Assembly (NCBI RefSeq): GCF_005543295.1 | Contig: NZ_SRSG01000013.1 | Span: 1-64,000 of the forward strand | Reading direction: 5' to 3' | DNA length: 64,000 nt | DNA from: Halalkalirubrum salinum | GTDB lineage: Archaea > Halobacteriota > Halobacteria > Halobacteriales > Haloferacaceae | In this document: positions 42,430-50,760 of the stretch, piece after piece | How the letters are laid out: every line of letters begins with the position of its first letter | Numbering within the stretch: the first letter of the stretch is position 1 | Notes under the pieces: generated by a model | What the model saw: only the letters and a program-made list of their open reading frames with translations | Databases searched by the model: none | Told to the model about the DNA's origin: nothing | Translations under genes and position numbers: made by a program

Positions 42430-43038
42430 TTACTCGAAAACTGCGACCACGGTCCCCTCCGTGAGCGGATCGGGCATCTGATCGCGTCGTTCGCGTTCCT
42501 CGTACTGTGCAGCCTCACGATACTCGACCCGCGCTGCACCTGTCTCGTCGACCGCATACACGACGCCGTCGGTTCCCATATCCGCAACCCAGTGTGAGCC
42601 GTCGTCGCTCACCCCTTCGCTTGCCCCACCGATCACGAGCAGCATGACGATCGAGATGGGCCCAGCGCGATCAATGACGGTCGTTTCTTGAACTGAGTAC
42701 TCCACGCGTAAAATGTAGTCCGATGATTCGCATATCGAACGATGGTGGACGTACGCGCCCTCGAAATCGGTGACATACTCGACAGCGCTGTCGTCTGTGA
42801 CCGTACTCGGTGGATCTGGGTACGGGATCGTTCCGACTGTCTCGACTGTCCGGGATTCTCCGCCCTGTTCGATCTCGATCGTTTCGGGATCGCGGTCGCA
42901 CTCGGGGCGGTTCGGCTCTCCGTCGAACTGGTCGGCGATCGACGGGTGAGAGTCTGAGGCATTGTCAGCACTCAGGCAGCCAGGCAAGGCGATCCCGACT
43001 GCGCCGATAGAGGTGAGGTACGTACGGCGGTAGATCAT
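42430..43038 (-). CDS. putative Tat or Sec lipoprotein of unknown function
   Basis: The N terminus MIYRRTYLTSIGAVGIALPGC combines a twin-Arg (YRRTYL), a short hydrophobic run and a lipobox-like LPGC ending at Cys21, so an exported lipid-anchored protein is likely. Mature sequence is acidic (202 aa in all) with a hydrophobic segment (ISIVMLLVIGGA, about residues 126-137) and a beta-rich end. The longer frame from 43083 would add residues before the signal and is rejected. No family is recognised. Confidence 0.7.
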   Translation of the reverse strand: MIYRRTYLTSIGAVGIALPGCLSADNASDSHPSIADQFDGEPNRPECDRDPETIEIEQGGESRTVETVGTIPYPDPPSTVTDDSAVEYVTDFEGAYVHHRSICESSDYILRVEYSVQETTVIDRAGPISIVMLLVIGGASEGVSDDGSHWVADMGTDGVVYAVDETGAARVEYREAAQYEERERRDQMPDPLTEGTVVAVFE

Positions 43039-43139
43039 GGCTGAACATCTCTCAGTGTTGCTGAAAAACATGCGAAGGCACAAACAGGTATTTGTGATAT
43101 GGCGATCGGCTCTTCGACGAACAGCATCGCGAGACTGAC

Positions 43140-44003
43140 TCAGCCGCTATCCACAAACCGGAATCCGTCATCCGGCTCGTCACTCGTTTTCAACGCTTCG
43201 TCGCCAGGATCGGCGGCTTCGGCGGCCTTGGCGATCTGCTCCGCACGGGTGAAGTCGCCCACGCCGCCGGTTCCCATCACGTCGCCGCCGTCGTCGTGGG
43301 CGAAAATTAGGCTGTCAGCGATCGATGAAAACGCCGCCGCTGCGGGCGAATCCGGACGGTAGATCACGATCGGCTCGCTTCGATCCTGTGCATCCGCCAC
43401 GGCTGGATCGTCTGGCACGGCTCCGAGCAACTCGGTGTCAAGAAACGACGCTAGCCGATCCGGAGGCGGCGCGTTGCCGGTTCCGCTGCGGTTGAAAATC
43501 ACGCCGGCAACGGTCCCGTTAACCCGGTTTGCGAGCTCGATCGTCTTTTTTGTGTCTCTAACGGCGGCGACCCGTGGGGTCGAAACGACGATCACCTCGT
43601 CAGCGAGTCGCAGCGGGTAGATCGTCTCGGGGCTGACTCCCGCAGCGGTGTCGATGAGTACAAAATCGTATTTTGGCCGCAGCGCCCGGATAACCGGTGC
43701 GATCGTCGCGACGTTGACCGCGTTGAAATCGTCCAGGGAGGTGTCAGCGGGGATCACATCAACGCCCGGCGGAACACGTGACACGGCCTGAGAGACGGTT
43801 GCCGTACCTGAGAGGACGTCGTGGATTGTCGTCTGCGGATCAATCTTCAAAAAGTCTACAACATTCGCCATTGCGAGATCGAGTTCGACGACGGCTACCC
43901 GTTCGCCGGCATTGGCGAGCGCAGCTCCGAGGTTCAACGCAGTCGTCGTCTTGCCAACGCCGCCTTTTGCGCCGGCGATTGCGATTACAACGCCATCGGC
44001 CAT
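43140..44003 (-). CDS. MinD/ParA family ATPase
   Basis: The deviant Walker A GAKGGVGKTTTALNLG (residues about 10-25), the switch DLAMANVV and Walker B FVLIDTAAGVS identify the SIMIBI-class ATPase. The central sequence resembles archaeal MinD homologues, several of which occur per haloarchaeal genome and position polar structures. The 40-residue acidic C-terminal tail after DSLIFA replaces a clear amphipathic membrane helix. No MinE or MinC gene is nearby, as expected for archaea. A UspA-like gene lies upstream. Confidence 0.88.
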   Translation of the reverse strand: MADGVVIAIAGAKGGVGKTTTALNLGAALANAGERVAVVELDLAMANVVDFLKIDPQTTIHDVLSGTATVSQAVSRVPPGVDVIPADTSLDDFNAVNVATIAPVIRALRPKYDFVLIDTAAGVSPETIYPLRLADEVIVVSTPRVAAVRDTKKTIELANRVNGTVAGVIFNRSGTGNAPPPDRLASFLDTELLGAVPDDPAVADAQDRSEPIVIYRPDSPAAAAFSSIADSLIFAHDDGGDVMGTGGVGDFTRAEQIAKAAEAADPGDEALKTSDEPDDGFRFVDSG

Positions 44004-44085
44004 GTGCTATGTTGTACACCTCCATTTGATAAATACCCGGGTGTTGGAGCTACGCCAAGTCGGCTACGCAGTGGTATTTGCACAG

Positions 44086-44478
44086 TCACTCCATGCGGAT
44101 TACAGTCACTGGTCGATCGGCATTAAGGATGATATCTTGTGTAACGCTACCGAACAAGGCCTTCCCAGCCGGCGATCGCTTTCGCCCACCAACGAGAATC
44201 ATGTCTGCGTTCACCGCTGTTGTGAGCGATCGAATCGCCTCGCCGGGCTCACCGCTGTCCTCGTGGACTGTAACGTCGATTCCCGTTCGATCGAGTGCCT
44301 CGACAAATCGCCGGACGGATCCGACCTGGGTAGCGGATGCGCCGCTTGGATTGTCTTCGAACGAATGGAGTACGTGCACGTCGAATTCTGCAGGGTCTCC
44401 GGGAAGTGCGGTTACCTGCTCAGCAAGTTGTGTGCCGTGTGTTTCCACGTCGTCGACACCGACTACGATGGTGTACAT
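44086..44478 (-). CDS. universal stress protein (UspA family)
   Basis: The 130-aa protein starts MYTIVVGVDDVETHGTQLAEQV and ends in the nucleotide-binding signature ILVGGRKRSPAGKALFGSVTQDIILNADRPVTVIRME, where GG-R-x-SP-x-GK fits the G-2x-G-9x-G(S/T) pattern better than the Usp protein at 15028. Stress tolerance and ATP binding are inferred from the family. It stands alone between a MinD-like and a HAD gene. Confidence 0.9.
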   Translation of the reverse strand: MYTIVVGVDDVETHGTQLAEQVTALPGDPAEFDVHVLHSFEDNPSGASATQVGSVRRFVEALDRTGIDVTVHEDSGEPGEAIRSLTTAVNADMILVGGRKRSPAGKALFGSVTQDIILNADRPVTVIRME

Positions 44479-44548
44479 ACACGATCGTTCGGATAAGAGG
44501 TATTTATTTCATCCAGTTATGGACTCTTCGGAGATGCCAGGAAGCCGA

Positions 44549-45232
44549 TCAGACGTCCAGTGCTTCGGCCAACTGGAAAAACGTCTCGATCGTGAGATCA
44601 GGCTCAGTCCCAAACGATTCCCACGGAGTTTTCTTTCGATTGACCCAGACGGTCTGCAATCCGGCGTGACTCGCGCCCATCACGTCGAACCAGCCAGCAC
44701 TCACGTGGGTGATCTCCTTGAGTGGGGTACCGGTCCGACCCGCAGCGTACCGGTAAAGATCTGCGGCCGGTTTGAACGTCTCAATCTCATCAGCACTGAC
44801 CGTATCCACGATGAGGTCGCCGATATCGGCGTGGTCGACCATCGACGCGAGCATCTCTGGATTGCCGTTCGAGACGACATAACAGTCGTAACCGCCATCG
44901 CGGAGGCGTTCGATTCCCGCTCGGACGTCGTCGAACACGTCCAGTTCGTGGTAGACCGCCAGAATCTCGTCGCGCTCCTCGGTCGTGATTTCGACACCGT
45001 GGGTATCGAGGGCGTACTGGAGCGCGTCACGGTTGATCTCGTAAAACGGCTGGTATGCGTCGATCTGGTTGGCAACAAACGTGTACGCGAGCGATCGTGA
45101 GCGCCAGAGCTTCGAGACGGGTTCAGGGTCTTCGACTCGTGCGTCAAGTGCCTGTTCGGCGGCGTCAACGTCGACGAGCGTGCTGTAGGAATCGAATGTT
45201 ATGGTCGAAACGCGATCGGGATCGAATGACAT
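44549..45232 (-). CDS. HAD hydrolase, haloacid dehalogenase type II
   Basis: The nucleophile Asp is in TITFDSYSTLVDVDA, the Ser/Thr motif is VVSNGNPEML, the Lys is in ETFKPAADLYRYAA and the acidic motif appears as SAGWFDVMGASHAGL. This matches the L-2-haloacid dehalogenase group more than phosphatases, because the second Asp of the phosphatase DxD motif is replaced by Ser/Tyr (DSYST). Length 227 aa. Whether the natural substrate is a haloacid is unknown. Confidence 0.87.
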   Translation of the reverse strand: MSFDPDRVSTITFDSYSTLVDVDAAEQALDARVEDPEPVSKLWRSRSLAYTFVANQIDAYQPFYEINRDALQYALDTHGVEITTEERDEILAVYHELDVFDDVRAGIERLRDGGYDCYVVSNGNPEMLASMVDHADIGDLIVDTVSADEIETFKPAADLYRYAAGRTGTPLKEITHVSAGWFDVMGASHAGLQTVWVNRKKTPWESFGTEPDLTIETFFQLAEALDV

Positions 45233-45269
45233 GACTCACCAGAGGGTCGCCAAGGTGGTAACCGTTGGC

Positions 45270-45542
45270 TCACTGTGGCTCTGGTGGCTCAGCGTCGTCA
45301 ACGTTCTCGGAGACGTACGTGACGAGCCACAGGAAGAAGCCGAGAATAACACCGATCGTGATTGCGCCGTAGGCAGCCAGCCCGATCGAGGTCGGTGGTA
45401 ACTCAATCAGAAAGAACAATCGCGGCGGCGTGACCGAGGAGACGACCATCGGGAGCAAGTAGCCGGTGACGCCAGCAAACGCGACAATCCCGAGATACAG
45501 AATGAGAATGATCCGTTTGCCGCTGCGCGATCGGGTGGACAC
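45270..45542 (-). CDS. two-helix membrane protein (90 aa, GTG start)
   Basis: Two hydrophobic helices are separated by a polar loop: about residues 10-32 (LILYLGIVAFAGVTGYLLP) and 49-72 (IGLAAYGAITIGVILGFFLWL). The first Arg/Lys-rich residues and the acidic tail EPPEPQ fit a cytoplasmic N and C terminus. I propose the GTG at 45542, because the ATG at 45647 adds a basic stretch unlike the proteome. Haloarchaea have a small membrane-protein DUF with this pattern near cytochrome oxidase genes, but I am not certain it is the same. Function unknown. Confidence 0.65.
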   Translation of the reverse strand: MSTRSRSGKRIILILYLGIVAFAGVTGYLLPMVVSSVTPPRLFFLIELPPTSIGLAAYGAITIGVILGFFLWLVTYVSENVDDAEPPEPQ

Positions 45543-45658
45543 ATCCGTCGATATGGACTGTGTCCTGTAGGACCTTACGATTCTTCGTGCAATTGCTGGA
45601 CGTGCAGAACCGTCGATCGGACCGATGTGGCTTTGAGGGACGATCACGAACGAGTTGT

Positions 45659-45742
45659 ATGGAAGACCGAGACCTCCTCGGGCTCGTACTCGCAGGAATT
45701 GCCGTGATGATGTTCCTCACTGGAATCGTCCTCATCATGTGA
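45659..45742 (+). CDS. 27-aa membrane micropeptide near coxA
   Basis: The short gene encodes MEDRDLLGLVLAGIAVMMFL followed by TGIVLIM and a stop: four charged residues, then a single hydrophobic helix. It lies divergent from the two-helix membrane protein gene and upstream of the oxidase cluster. I recall micropeptides of this kind beside haloarchaeal oxidase genes, and it resembles the small single-helix subunits of other terminal oxidases, but the assignment is a suggestion. No strong TATA box could be picked out. Confidence 0.55.
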   Translation: MEDRDLLGLVLAGIAVMMFLTGIVLIM

Positions 45743-45847
45743 CCACAGACGGTATTGGATGATCTTGAGCGGAATAAAAAGCGTCGTATCGCATAACCTA
45801 TCTGCATAGATTCCACTCTCGATCGCTTGAGCCGCAGATTCACTTGG

Positions 45848-46063
45848 TTAGGTATCACGTCGTTTGTCCTGTGATTTTTGTGCCTGCTCGTCTATCTCGT
45901 TGAGCTCTCGCTCGATTTCTGTATCAGAGCCGCCATGCGAAGCCCGCACAGACAAATCCAGTGGAGATGGAACAAAATTTCCACCATCTTTTTCACGGTC
46001 TTCGTCTCGCTTTTTGTTCCGTTTGAACAACGAAATAAACACCTCCCAGAGTGTCCGGCTCAT
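45848..46063 (-). CDS. 71-aa charged protein downstream of coxA
   Basis: The protein starts MSRTLWEVFISLFKRNKKRD, passes through a charged segment, and has a conserved-looking FVPSPLDLSVRASHGG block and a final helix EIERELNEIDEQAQKSQ. It has no membrane helix. Similar short proteins are, as far as I recall, found beside haloarchaeal oxidase genes, but without known function. It follows coxA on the same strand 144 bp later. Confidence 0.7.
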   Translation of the reverse strand: MSRTLWEVFISLFKRNKKRDEDREKDGGNFVPSPLDLSVRASHGGSDTEIERELNEIDEQAQKSQDKRRDT

Positions 46064-46207
46064 AATTTCAGTATCCCCGGTTCCTTGGTAAGTGTTCGTA
46101 TTGTTAATTGGTAACGTGATCTGAGGGGCTGCGGACTATACGACCTGATCTACGACACGATCGTGAAAAAGTGTAACAAAAGACTAACTGTTGCGTCGCA
46201 AGCGCGA

Positions 46208-48010
46208 TCAGTCGTCGTCAGATTCGGTACCGCCGTCGGTCCGAACCTCACCGCCGTCGGCGATCGGCTCTTCGTCGCCACCGTCGGTGAGTGCTGTTTC
46301 GATACGACGATCGAGCCACTGCCATTCGACAGTGTGAACGCCGTCTTCTTTGAGGTTCCACGGGTCACCCGACTCGATCCGCTTGCCACCGAGCCAGGAG
46401 GTCACGAGGTTCCACACGAAGATGATCTGCCCCACGAGGAGGATCATCGCACCGACCGTCGCGATCGCGTTCAGCGTGAAGAACTGCGGGAGGTACGTCG
46501 CATACCGACGTGGCATCCCACCGTATCCAAGCAGGATCATCGCGAAGAACGTGATGTTCGTGCCGATGAACGACAGCGCGAAGTGCGCCTTTCCGAGCGT
46601 CGCCTGGTACATTCGGCGAGTCACGAGCGGGAACCAGTAGTAGATACCCGCAAAGCCAGCGAAGGCGATCGCCCCCATGACAATGTAGTGGAAGTGCCCG
46701 ACGACGTAGTAGGTATCGTGCAACACGAGGTCGACCGGAATCGACGCGAGGAAGACACCAGTCACGCCGCCGATGATGAAGTTCGAGACGAAGCCAATAC
46801 AGAACAACATTGGTGTGGTGAGCCGAAGCCGGCCGTTCCACAGCGTCGTGATCCAATTAAATGTCTTCACTGCCGAGGGGATCGCAATTGCGAGCGACAC
46901 CGCCATGAACGATGCGCGAAGCCGGGGATCCATCCCGGTCGCGAACATGTGGTGGGCCCACACACCGAACGAGAGGACACCGATTGCGAGCGTCGAATAG
47001 ACGACAAATTTGAACCCAAAGAGCTGTCGGCCCGCAAACCGCGGCAGGACGTAGCTGACGATACCCATCATCGGCAACACGAGGATGTACACCTCGGGAT
47101 GTCCGAAGAACCAAAACAGGTGCTGCCACAGCATGTTGCCGCCGTCAGTGAGGAAGAACGTCGTGCCAAATTTCCGATCGGCGAGTAGCATCAACAGCGC
47201 ACTACCCAGAAGCGGGAAGGCGAAGAGGATAAGCCCAGACTGGGTGAGGATCGTCCACGAGAAGATGTCAAGGTTTGCCCACGAGACGTTCTCATCGCGC
47301 TGGGTGAAGATGGTCGCGATGAAGTTGATCGCGCCCATCGTTGCGGCGACCCCAGAGAGGTGCAGTCCGAGCAGCATGAGGTCGATTCCAGCGCCGCCGG
47401 CAGGGTCGTTACCGACACCAGCAGAGAGCGGCGTGTACATTGTCCAGGCGGTCTGTGCGGGGCCGAAGCCGAGCCCAAGCGGCTGGGCGAAAAAGCCCGC
47501 CCAGATCATGATCGCCGACGGCGGCAATAGCCAGAACGCGATCGCGTTGATCCGCGGGAACGCCATGTCATCTGCGCCAATAATGAGCGGAACGAGGTAG
47601 TTCGCGAACGCAGCAATAATCGGCGTCCCAAAGAGGAACAACATCGTGATGCCGTGGCTCGTCAAAAGCGAGTTGTACACAGCGGGCTCAATGAAGGTGG
47701 TGTTGGGTGTCGCGAGTTCGATCCGCATCGCGGCCACCATCAATCCGCCAACGGCGAACGCGAACAGCCCGTAGGCCCCGTATAGAATGCCGATATCCTT
47801 GTGGTCAACTGTTGTGAGCCACCGCACGATTCCTGCCGGTTTCTCCTGTTCGATGTACTCGGACCGCTCGCCCTGACTGACGACGCCGCCGGCAGACGCA
47901 GAGTACGACCGCCAGTCTTCGATCCGAGTGAGCCACGCGATGACGGCGATGAGGAGGACCCCCATGAACACCGTCAGCGCGATCTGTGCGTTGATTGCCA
48001 TGGAGGACAT
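46208..48010 (-). CDS. coxA: cytochrome c oxidase-type terminal oxidase subunit I
   Basis: Subunit I carries the low-spin haem and the haem-CuB centre. The 600-aa protein has twelve helices and the ligands in LLTSHGITMLF, WFFGHPEVYILVLP (CuB His with cross-linked Tyr and the D-channel Glu), WAHHMFATG and YYVVGHFHYIVMG. The complete GHPEVY sequence puts it in the A-type, aa3-like group rather than the B-type. The start at 48010 is used; an ATG 3 codons later is equivalent. Subunit II is not in the window, although a small membrane gene lies upstream and others downstream. The tail after residue 570 is acidic. Confidence 0.95.
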   Translation of the reverse strand: MSSMAINAQIALTVFMGVLLIAVIAWLTRIEDWRSYSASAGGVVSQGERSEYIEQEKPAGIVRWLTTVDHKDIGILYGAYGLFAFAVGGLMVAAMRIELATPNTTFIEPAVYNSLLTSHGITMLFLFGTPIIAAFANYLVPLIIGADDMAFPRINAIAFWLLPPSAIMIWAGFFAQPLGLGFGPAQTAWTMYTPLSAGVGNDPAGGAGIDLMLLGLHLSGVAATMGAINFIATIFTQRDENVSWANLDIFSWTILTQSGLILFAFPLLGSALLMLLADRKFGTTFFLTDGGNMLWQHLFWFFGHPEVYILVLPMMGIVSYVLPRFAGRQLFGFKFVVYSTLAIGVLSFGVWAHHMFATGMDPRLRASFMAVSLAIAIPSAVKTFNWITTLWNGRLRLTTPMLFCIGFVSNFIIGGVTGVFLASIPVDLVLHDTYYVVGHFHYIVMGAIAFAGFAGIYYWFPLVTRRMYQATLGKAHFALSFIGTNITFFAMILLGYGGMPRRYATYLPQFFTLNAIATVGAMILLVGQIIFVWNLVTSWLGGKRIESGDPWNLKEDGVHTVEWQWLDRRIETALTDGGDEEPIADGGEVRTDGGTESDDD

Positions 48011-48096
48011 TCAGGCATGGATGGTAAAGAAAGGTTCGGCTTTCCCCTGTGTTGATCGATCGATACGTCAGGACAGCGAGACGATTTCAACGCCAA

Positions 48097-48609
48097 TCAG
48101 TTGTCGCTCTTGGAGGATTCGTCGTCGTTGTCAACGGTGGCTTCCTCGTCGTTGTCAGCGGTGACTTCCTCGTCATTGTCAGCGGTGGCTTCCTCGTCGT
48201 TGTTAGCGGTGACTTCCTCGTCACTCTCAGCGTCCGTCTCCTCGTTGTCGGCTCCAGCGCCCGTTTCGTCATCGTCTGTCTCATCCACAGCGTGATCGTT
48301 CTGATCCACATCGTGGTCAGCCTCCTCGTGCTCGATCGGCTCGGAGTCGTCGAGGAATGCTTGCCCCTGCGAGTAGACCGGTTTGGTCTTCTCATCCCCG
48401 GCGATCGCCTTCCCGGAGAGGTACGTCAACACGCCGAGCGCCGTGAACATGATAATCATGACGGCGTACATTATTCCGGAGGCGCGAATGTCGAAGCCCC
48501 AGGGACTCACAACCGCGAAAACGGCGATGAAGGTGAGAATAATCCCCAACGGAATGAAGTTCACCGTCAGGTCAAGGAGCGTCTCCTTGTCGAATATCTT
48601 CGATTCCAT
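48097..48609 (-). CDS. two-helix membrane protein with an acidic repeat tail
   Basis: The first 80 residues have two hydrophobic helices (about 15-37 and 44-66) around the short loop SPWGFDIRASG; I recall such proteins as DUF6684 in haloarchaea, next to coxA, but have not verified it. From about residue 115 the tail is an Asp/Asn/Glu-rich run made of four near-identical 8-residue units (DNDEEATA-like). Length 170 aa. Function unknown; a structural role in the oxidase is a guess from the neighbourhood. Confidence 0.75.
   Translation of the reverse strand: MESKIFDKETLLDLTVNFIPLGIILTFIAVFAVVSPWGFDIRASGIMYAVMIIMFTALGVLTYLSGKAIAGDEKTKPVYSQGQAFLDDSEPIEHEEADHDVDQNDHAVDETDDDETGAGADNEETDAESDEEVTANNDEEATADNDEEVTADNDEEATVDNDDESSKSDN
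48124..48219 (-). repeat. 24-bp tandem repeat, four copies, inside the acidic tail
   Basis: Four consecutive 24-base units (48124-48147, 48148-48171, 48172-48195, 48196-48219) differ at only one to three positions each and encode an 8-residue acidic unit of the form DNDEE(A/V)TA. A partial fifth unit follows. The frame is kept because the period is a multiple of three. Confidence 0.85.
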
Positions 48610-48688
48610 ACCTCCCGGTTGCCTCCCGATCCCAAATAGGTTGTTGGTTCCTCGTGGCCGTCATTCAACCACGCAGTGGTCGGGTCAA

Positions 48689-49066
48689 TCAGGTAGGGAT
48701 CCCGCGCTTCGGGACGAATAGCTTCCCGGCGACAACGCCAAGCGCCATGACGATCGCAGCGGCAAACGTCGCGTACGCCCGTGTGAGAAGCGTCACATCG
48801 GTCGTTCCATCAGCGACGATAAGCAGTCCACCGAACACCCCGAGTAGTCCGCTCATCACGATCAGCGGTTTCCACATGGTGGTTGCGTACTCCGATTCGA
48901 GTAACAGCCCGACGATGCTCCCACAGAAAAGTAACAATCCGCCGACAGCGATCGGAAACAGGTCGAAGACGAGGCCGATCTCAGAAAGCGGCAGGCCAAG
49001 CGCAACGAACACAGGCCACGGGCTCGCCTTACGATACTGATCGCTCAGTCCCGGTGATTCGTCCAT
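48689..49066 (-). CDS. four-helix membrane protein (125 aa)
   Basis: After a polar N terminus (MDESPGLSDQYRKASPWPV) come about four hydrophobic segments: two around ALGLPLSEIGLVFDLFPIAVGGLLLFCGSIVGLLL, one at MSGLLGVFGGLLIVA and one at ATFAAAIVMALGVVAGKLFV. It may be a haloarchaeal membrane-protein DUF placed near the oxidase genes. The ATG at 49066 is preferred to the longer frame, whose extra residues lack the acidic character. Function is unknown. Confidence 0.75.
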   Translation of the reverse strand: MDESPGLSDQYRKASPWPVFVALGLPLSEIGLVFDLFPIAVGGLLLFCGSIVGLLLESEYATTMWKPLIVMSGLLGVFGGLLIVADGTTDVTLLTRAYATFAAAIVMALGVVAGKLFVPKRGIPT

Positions 49067-49180
49067 ATCACCATTACGGGAGAGCCCATAGAAAGCCCTT
49101 CGGAACGACACGTCAATCAAATCAACGGATGCTACAGCAGCCAATGGCTGGGGGCGATCGGTTGCCTGGGGGTCACCAGA

Positions 49181-49384
49181 TTACGGCAGTGAAACGCCGT
49201 GGCGAATGAGAAAATCGTTCACGGCTTTAATCTCCACTGGACTCCCGATAATCCGGTAGTGACTGTCGCCGGCCGAACAGACCGTCACCGTGTAGTCGGC
49301 TTCGAGTTTCGATCGGATACCGTTGAGTTCGCCACAGGGTAGGACGATCTGCGTGCTGTCACGCAGCCGCGAGGGATCCGGCAT
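49181..49384 (-). CDS. small conserved-looking protein, VNG_1110C-like
   Basis: The 67-aa protein MPDPSRLRDSTQIVLPCGEL ends in HYRIIGSPVEIKAVNDFLIRHGVSL, which I recall as a haloarchaeal family named after a Halobacterium gene, seemingly VNG_1110C. It reads as a small alpha/beta fold with one Cys pair (C17 and C36). No membrane segment or catalytic signature is visible. Function unknown. Confidence 0.65.
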   Translation of the reverse strand: MPDPSRLRDSTQIVLPCGELNGIRSKLEADYTVTVCSAGDSHYRIIGSPVEIKAVNDFLIRHGVSLP

Positions 49385-49458
49385 TGAGTCTCGAGTAGAG
49401 AGTGTCAGTCGGCCAGTATAATAGTGTCGAGTTCTCCCTGCTAGGTGTCCAATTAAGC

Positions 49459-49584
49459 GCTGAAAATCGACCCGAACAGCCGGTTCATCCGTGCAGCCTC
49501 GATTCAGGTAGTATGTCTACTAGCTGAAGGTCGATTCAAACAGCGGGTTTAGTAGCTGAGGATCGACCCGAAAGAACACCTTTT
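49459..49584. repeat. three imperfect ~27-bp direct repeats before the GTPase gene
   Basis: Units start GCTGAAAATCGACCCGAACA (49459), GCTGAAGGTCGATTCAAACA (49523) and GCTGAGGATCGACCCGAAAG (49555). Spacing is 64 and 32 bases. The last unit lies just before the GTPase start at 49612, so a regulatory role is possible, but they may also be debris of an old duplication. Confidence 0.5.
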
Positions 49585-49611
49585 TCGACGGCGACGGCGG
49601 ACAATCGGCTA

Positions 49612-50721
49612 ATGGGACTGGAGGAGGAAATCGAGGCGATCGAGGACGAGATCGCCACCACGCCGTACAACAAGGCGACGGAGGCCCACATCGGACGGCT
49701 GAAGGCGAAGCTCGCCGAAAAAAAAGAGAAACTCGAAAACCAGTCCTCCGCCGGCGGTGGGACGGGGTATGCCGTTGAAAAACACGGTGACGCGACGATC
49801 GCACTCGTCGGATTTCCGAGCGTGGGAAAGTCGACGCTAATCAACGCGCTCACGAACGCTGACAGCGAGATCGGCGAATACGAGTTCACGACACTCGACG
49901 TCAATCCCGGGATGTTGCAGTACAACGGCGCAAATATTCAGGTGCTCGACGTTCCGGGACTCATTGAGGGTGCTGCAAGCGGCCGCGGCGACGGGAAAGA
50001 GGTGCTGTCAGTCGTCAGAACCGCTGATCTCGCGGTGTTTGTCCTATCCGTCTTCGAGATCGAAAAGTACGATCGGCTCAAAGAAGAACTGTACAAAAAC
50101 AAGATCCGTCTCGACACCGAGCCGCCAAGCCTCCACGTCGTAAAGCGTGGGAAGGGCGGCATCAAAGTAAACAAAACAGATTCCGTCGAACTGGACGAGG
50201 AAACGATCAAGGACGTTCTCCGAGAGTACGGCTACGTCAACGCCGAGGCGACGATCCGCGGTAATCCGTCGATCGACGAACTGATCGACGCGCTCATGGA
50301 CAATCGAGTGTACATCCCGTCGATCGTGACGGCCAATAAGGCCGATCTCATTGACGAGGACTACCTGCCGACAGTCAACGAAAACCTCAGAGAACACGGG
50401 CTCGATCCCGAGGAGGTGACGTTCATCTCCGCGGAGAAAGAGAAGGGACTAGACGCGCTAAAGGAGCGGATCTGGGACGCACTGGGGCTCGTTCGCGTGT
50501 ACATGGACAAGCCCGGACGCGGGGTCGACTACGAAGAGCCGCTCGTCATGTTCGAGGGATCGACTATTGAAGACGCCTGCAAGAAACTCGGCAAAGACTT
50601 CGAGAACCGTTTTCGGTTCGCCCGCGTGTCAGGTCCGAGTGCGAAACACGACGACCAGCAGGTAGGCAAAGCCCATGTACTCGAAGACGAGGATGTACTC
50701 CGTATCATCGCCCGGCGGTGA
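49612..50721 (+). CDS. Obg/DRG-family GTP-binding protein
   Basis: The archaeal DRG-type GTPase binds ribosomes and has an unclear role in translation. Its G motifs are complete: G1 GFPSVGKST at about residues 65-73, G3 DVPGLIEGAASGRGDGKEVL, and G4 TANKADLID. The protein starts with a coiled region (MGLEEEIEAIEDEIATTPYN), which fits DRG, and ends with a TGS domain (VRVYMDKPGRGVDYEEPLV). Length 369 aa. It is followed 39 bp later by an unrelated membrane protein gene. Confidence 0.95.
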   Translation: MGLEEEIEAIEDEIATTPYNKATEAHIGRLKAKLAEKKEKLENQSSAGGGTGYAVEKHGDATIALVGFPSVGKSTLINALTNADSEIGEYEFTTLDVNPGMLQYNGANIQVLDVPGLIEGAASGRGDGKEVLSVVRTADLAVFVLSVFEIEKYDRLKEELYKNKIRLDTEPPSLHVVKRGKGGIKVNKTDSVELDEETIKDVLREYGYVNAEATIRGNPSIDELIDALMDNRVYIPSIVTANKADLIDEDYLPTVNENLREHGLDPEEVTFISAEKEKGLDALKERIWDALGLVRVYMDKPGRGVDYEEPLVMFEGSTIEDACKKLGKDFENRFRFARVSGPSAKHDDQQVGKAHVLEDEDVLRIIARR

Positions 50722-50760
50722 GGGCCCGGACCGTCGATCGCCACGCGCGGGGAGATCGCA

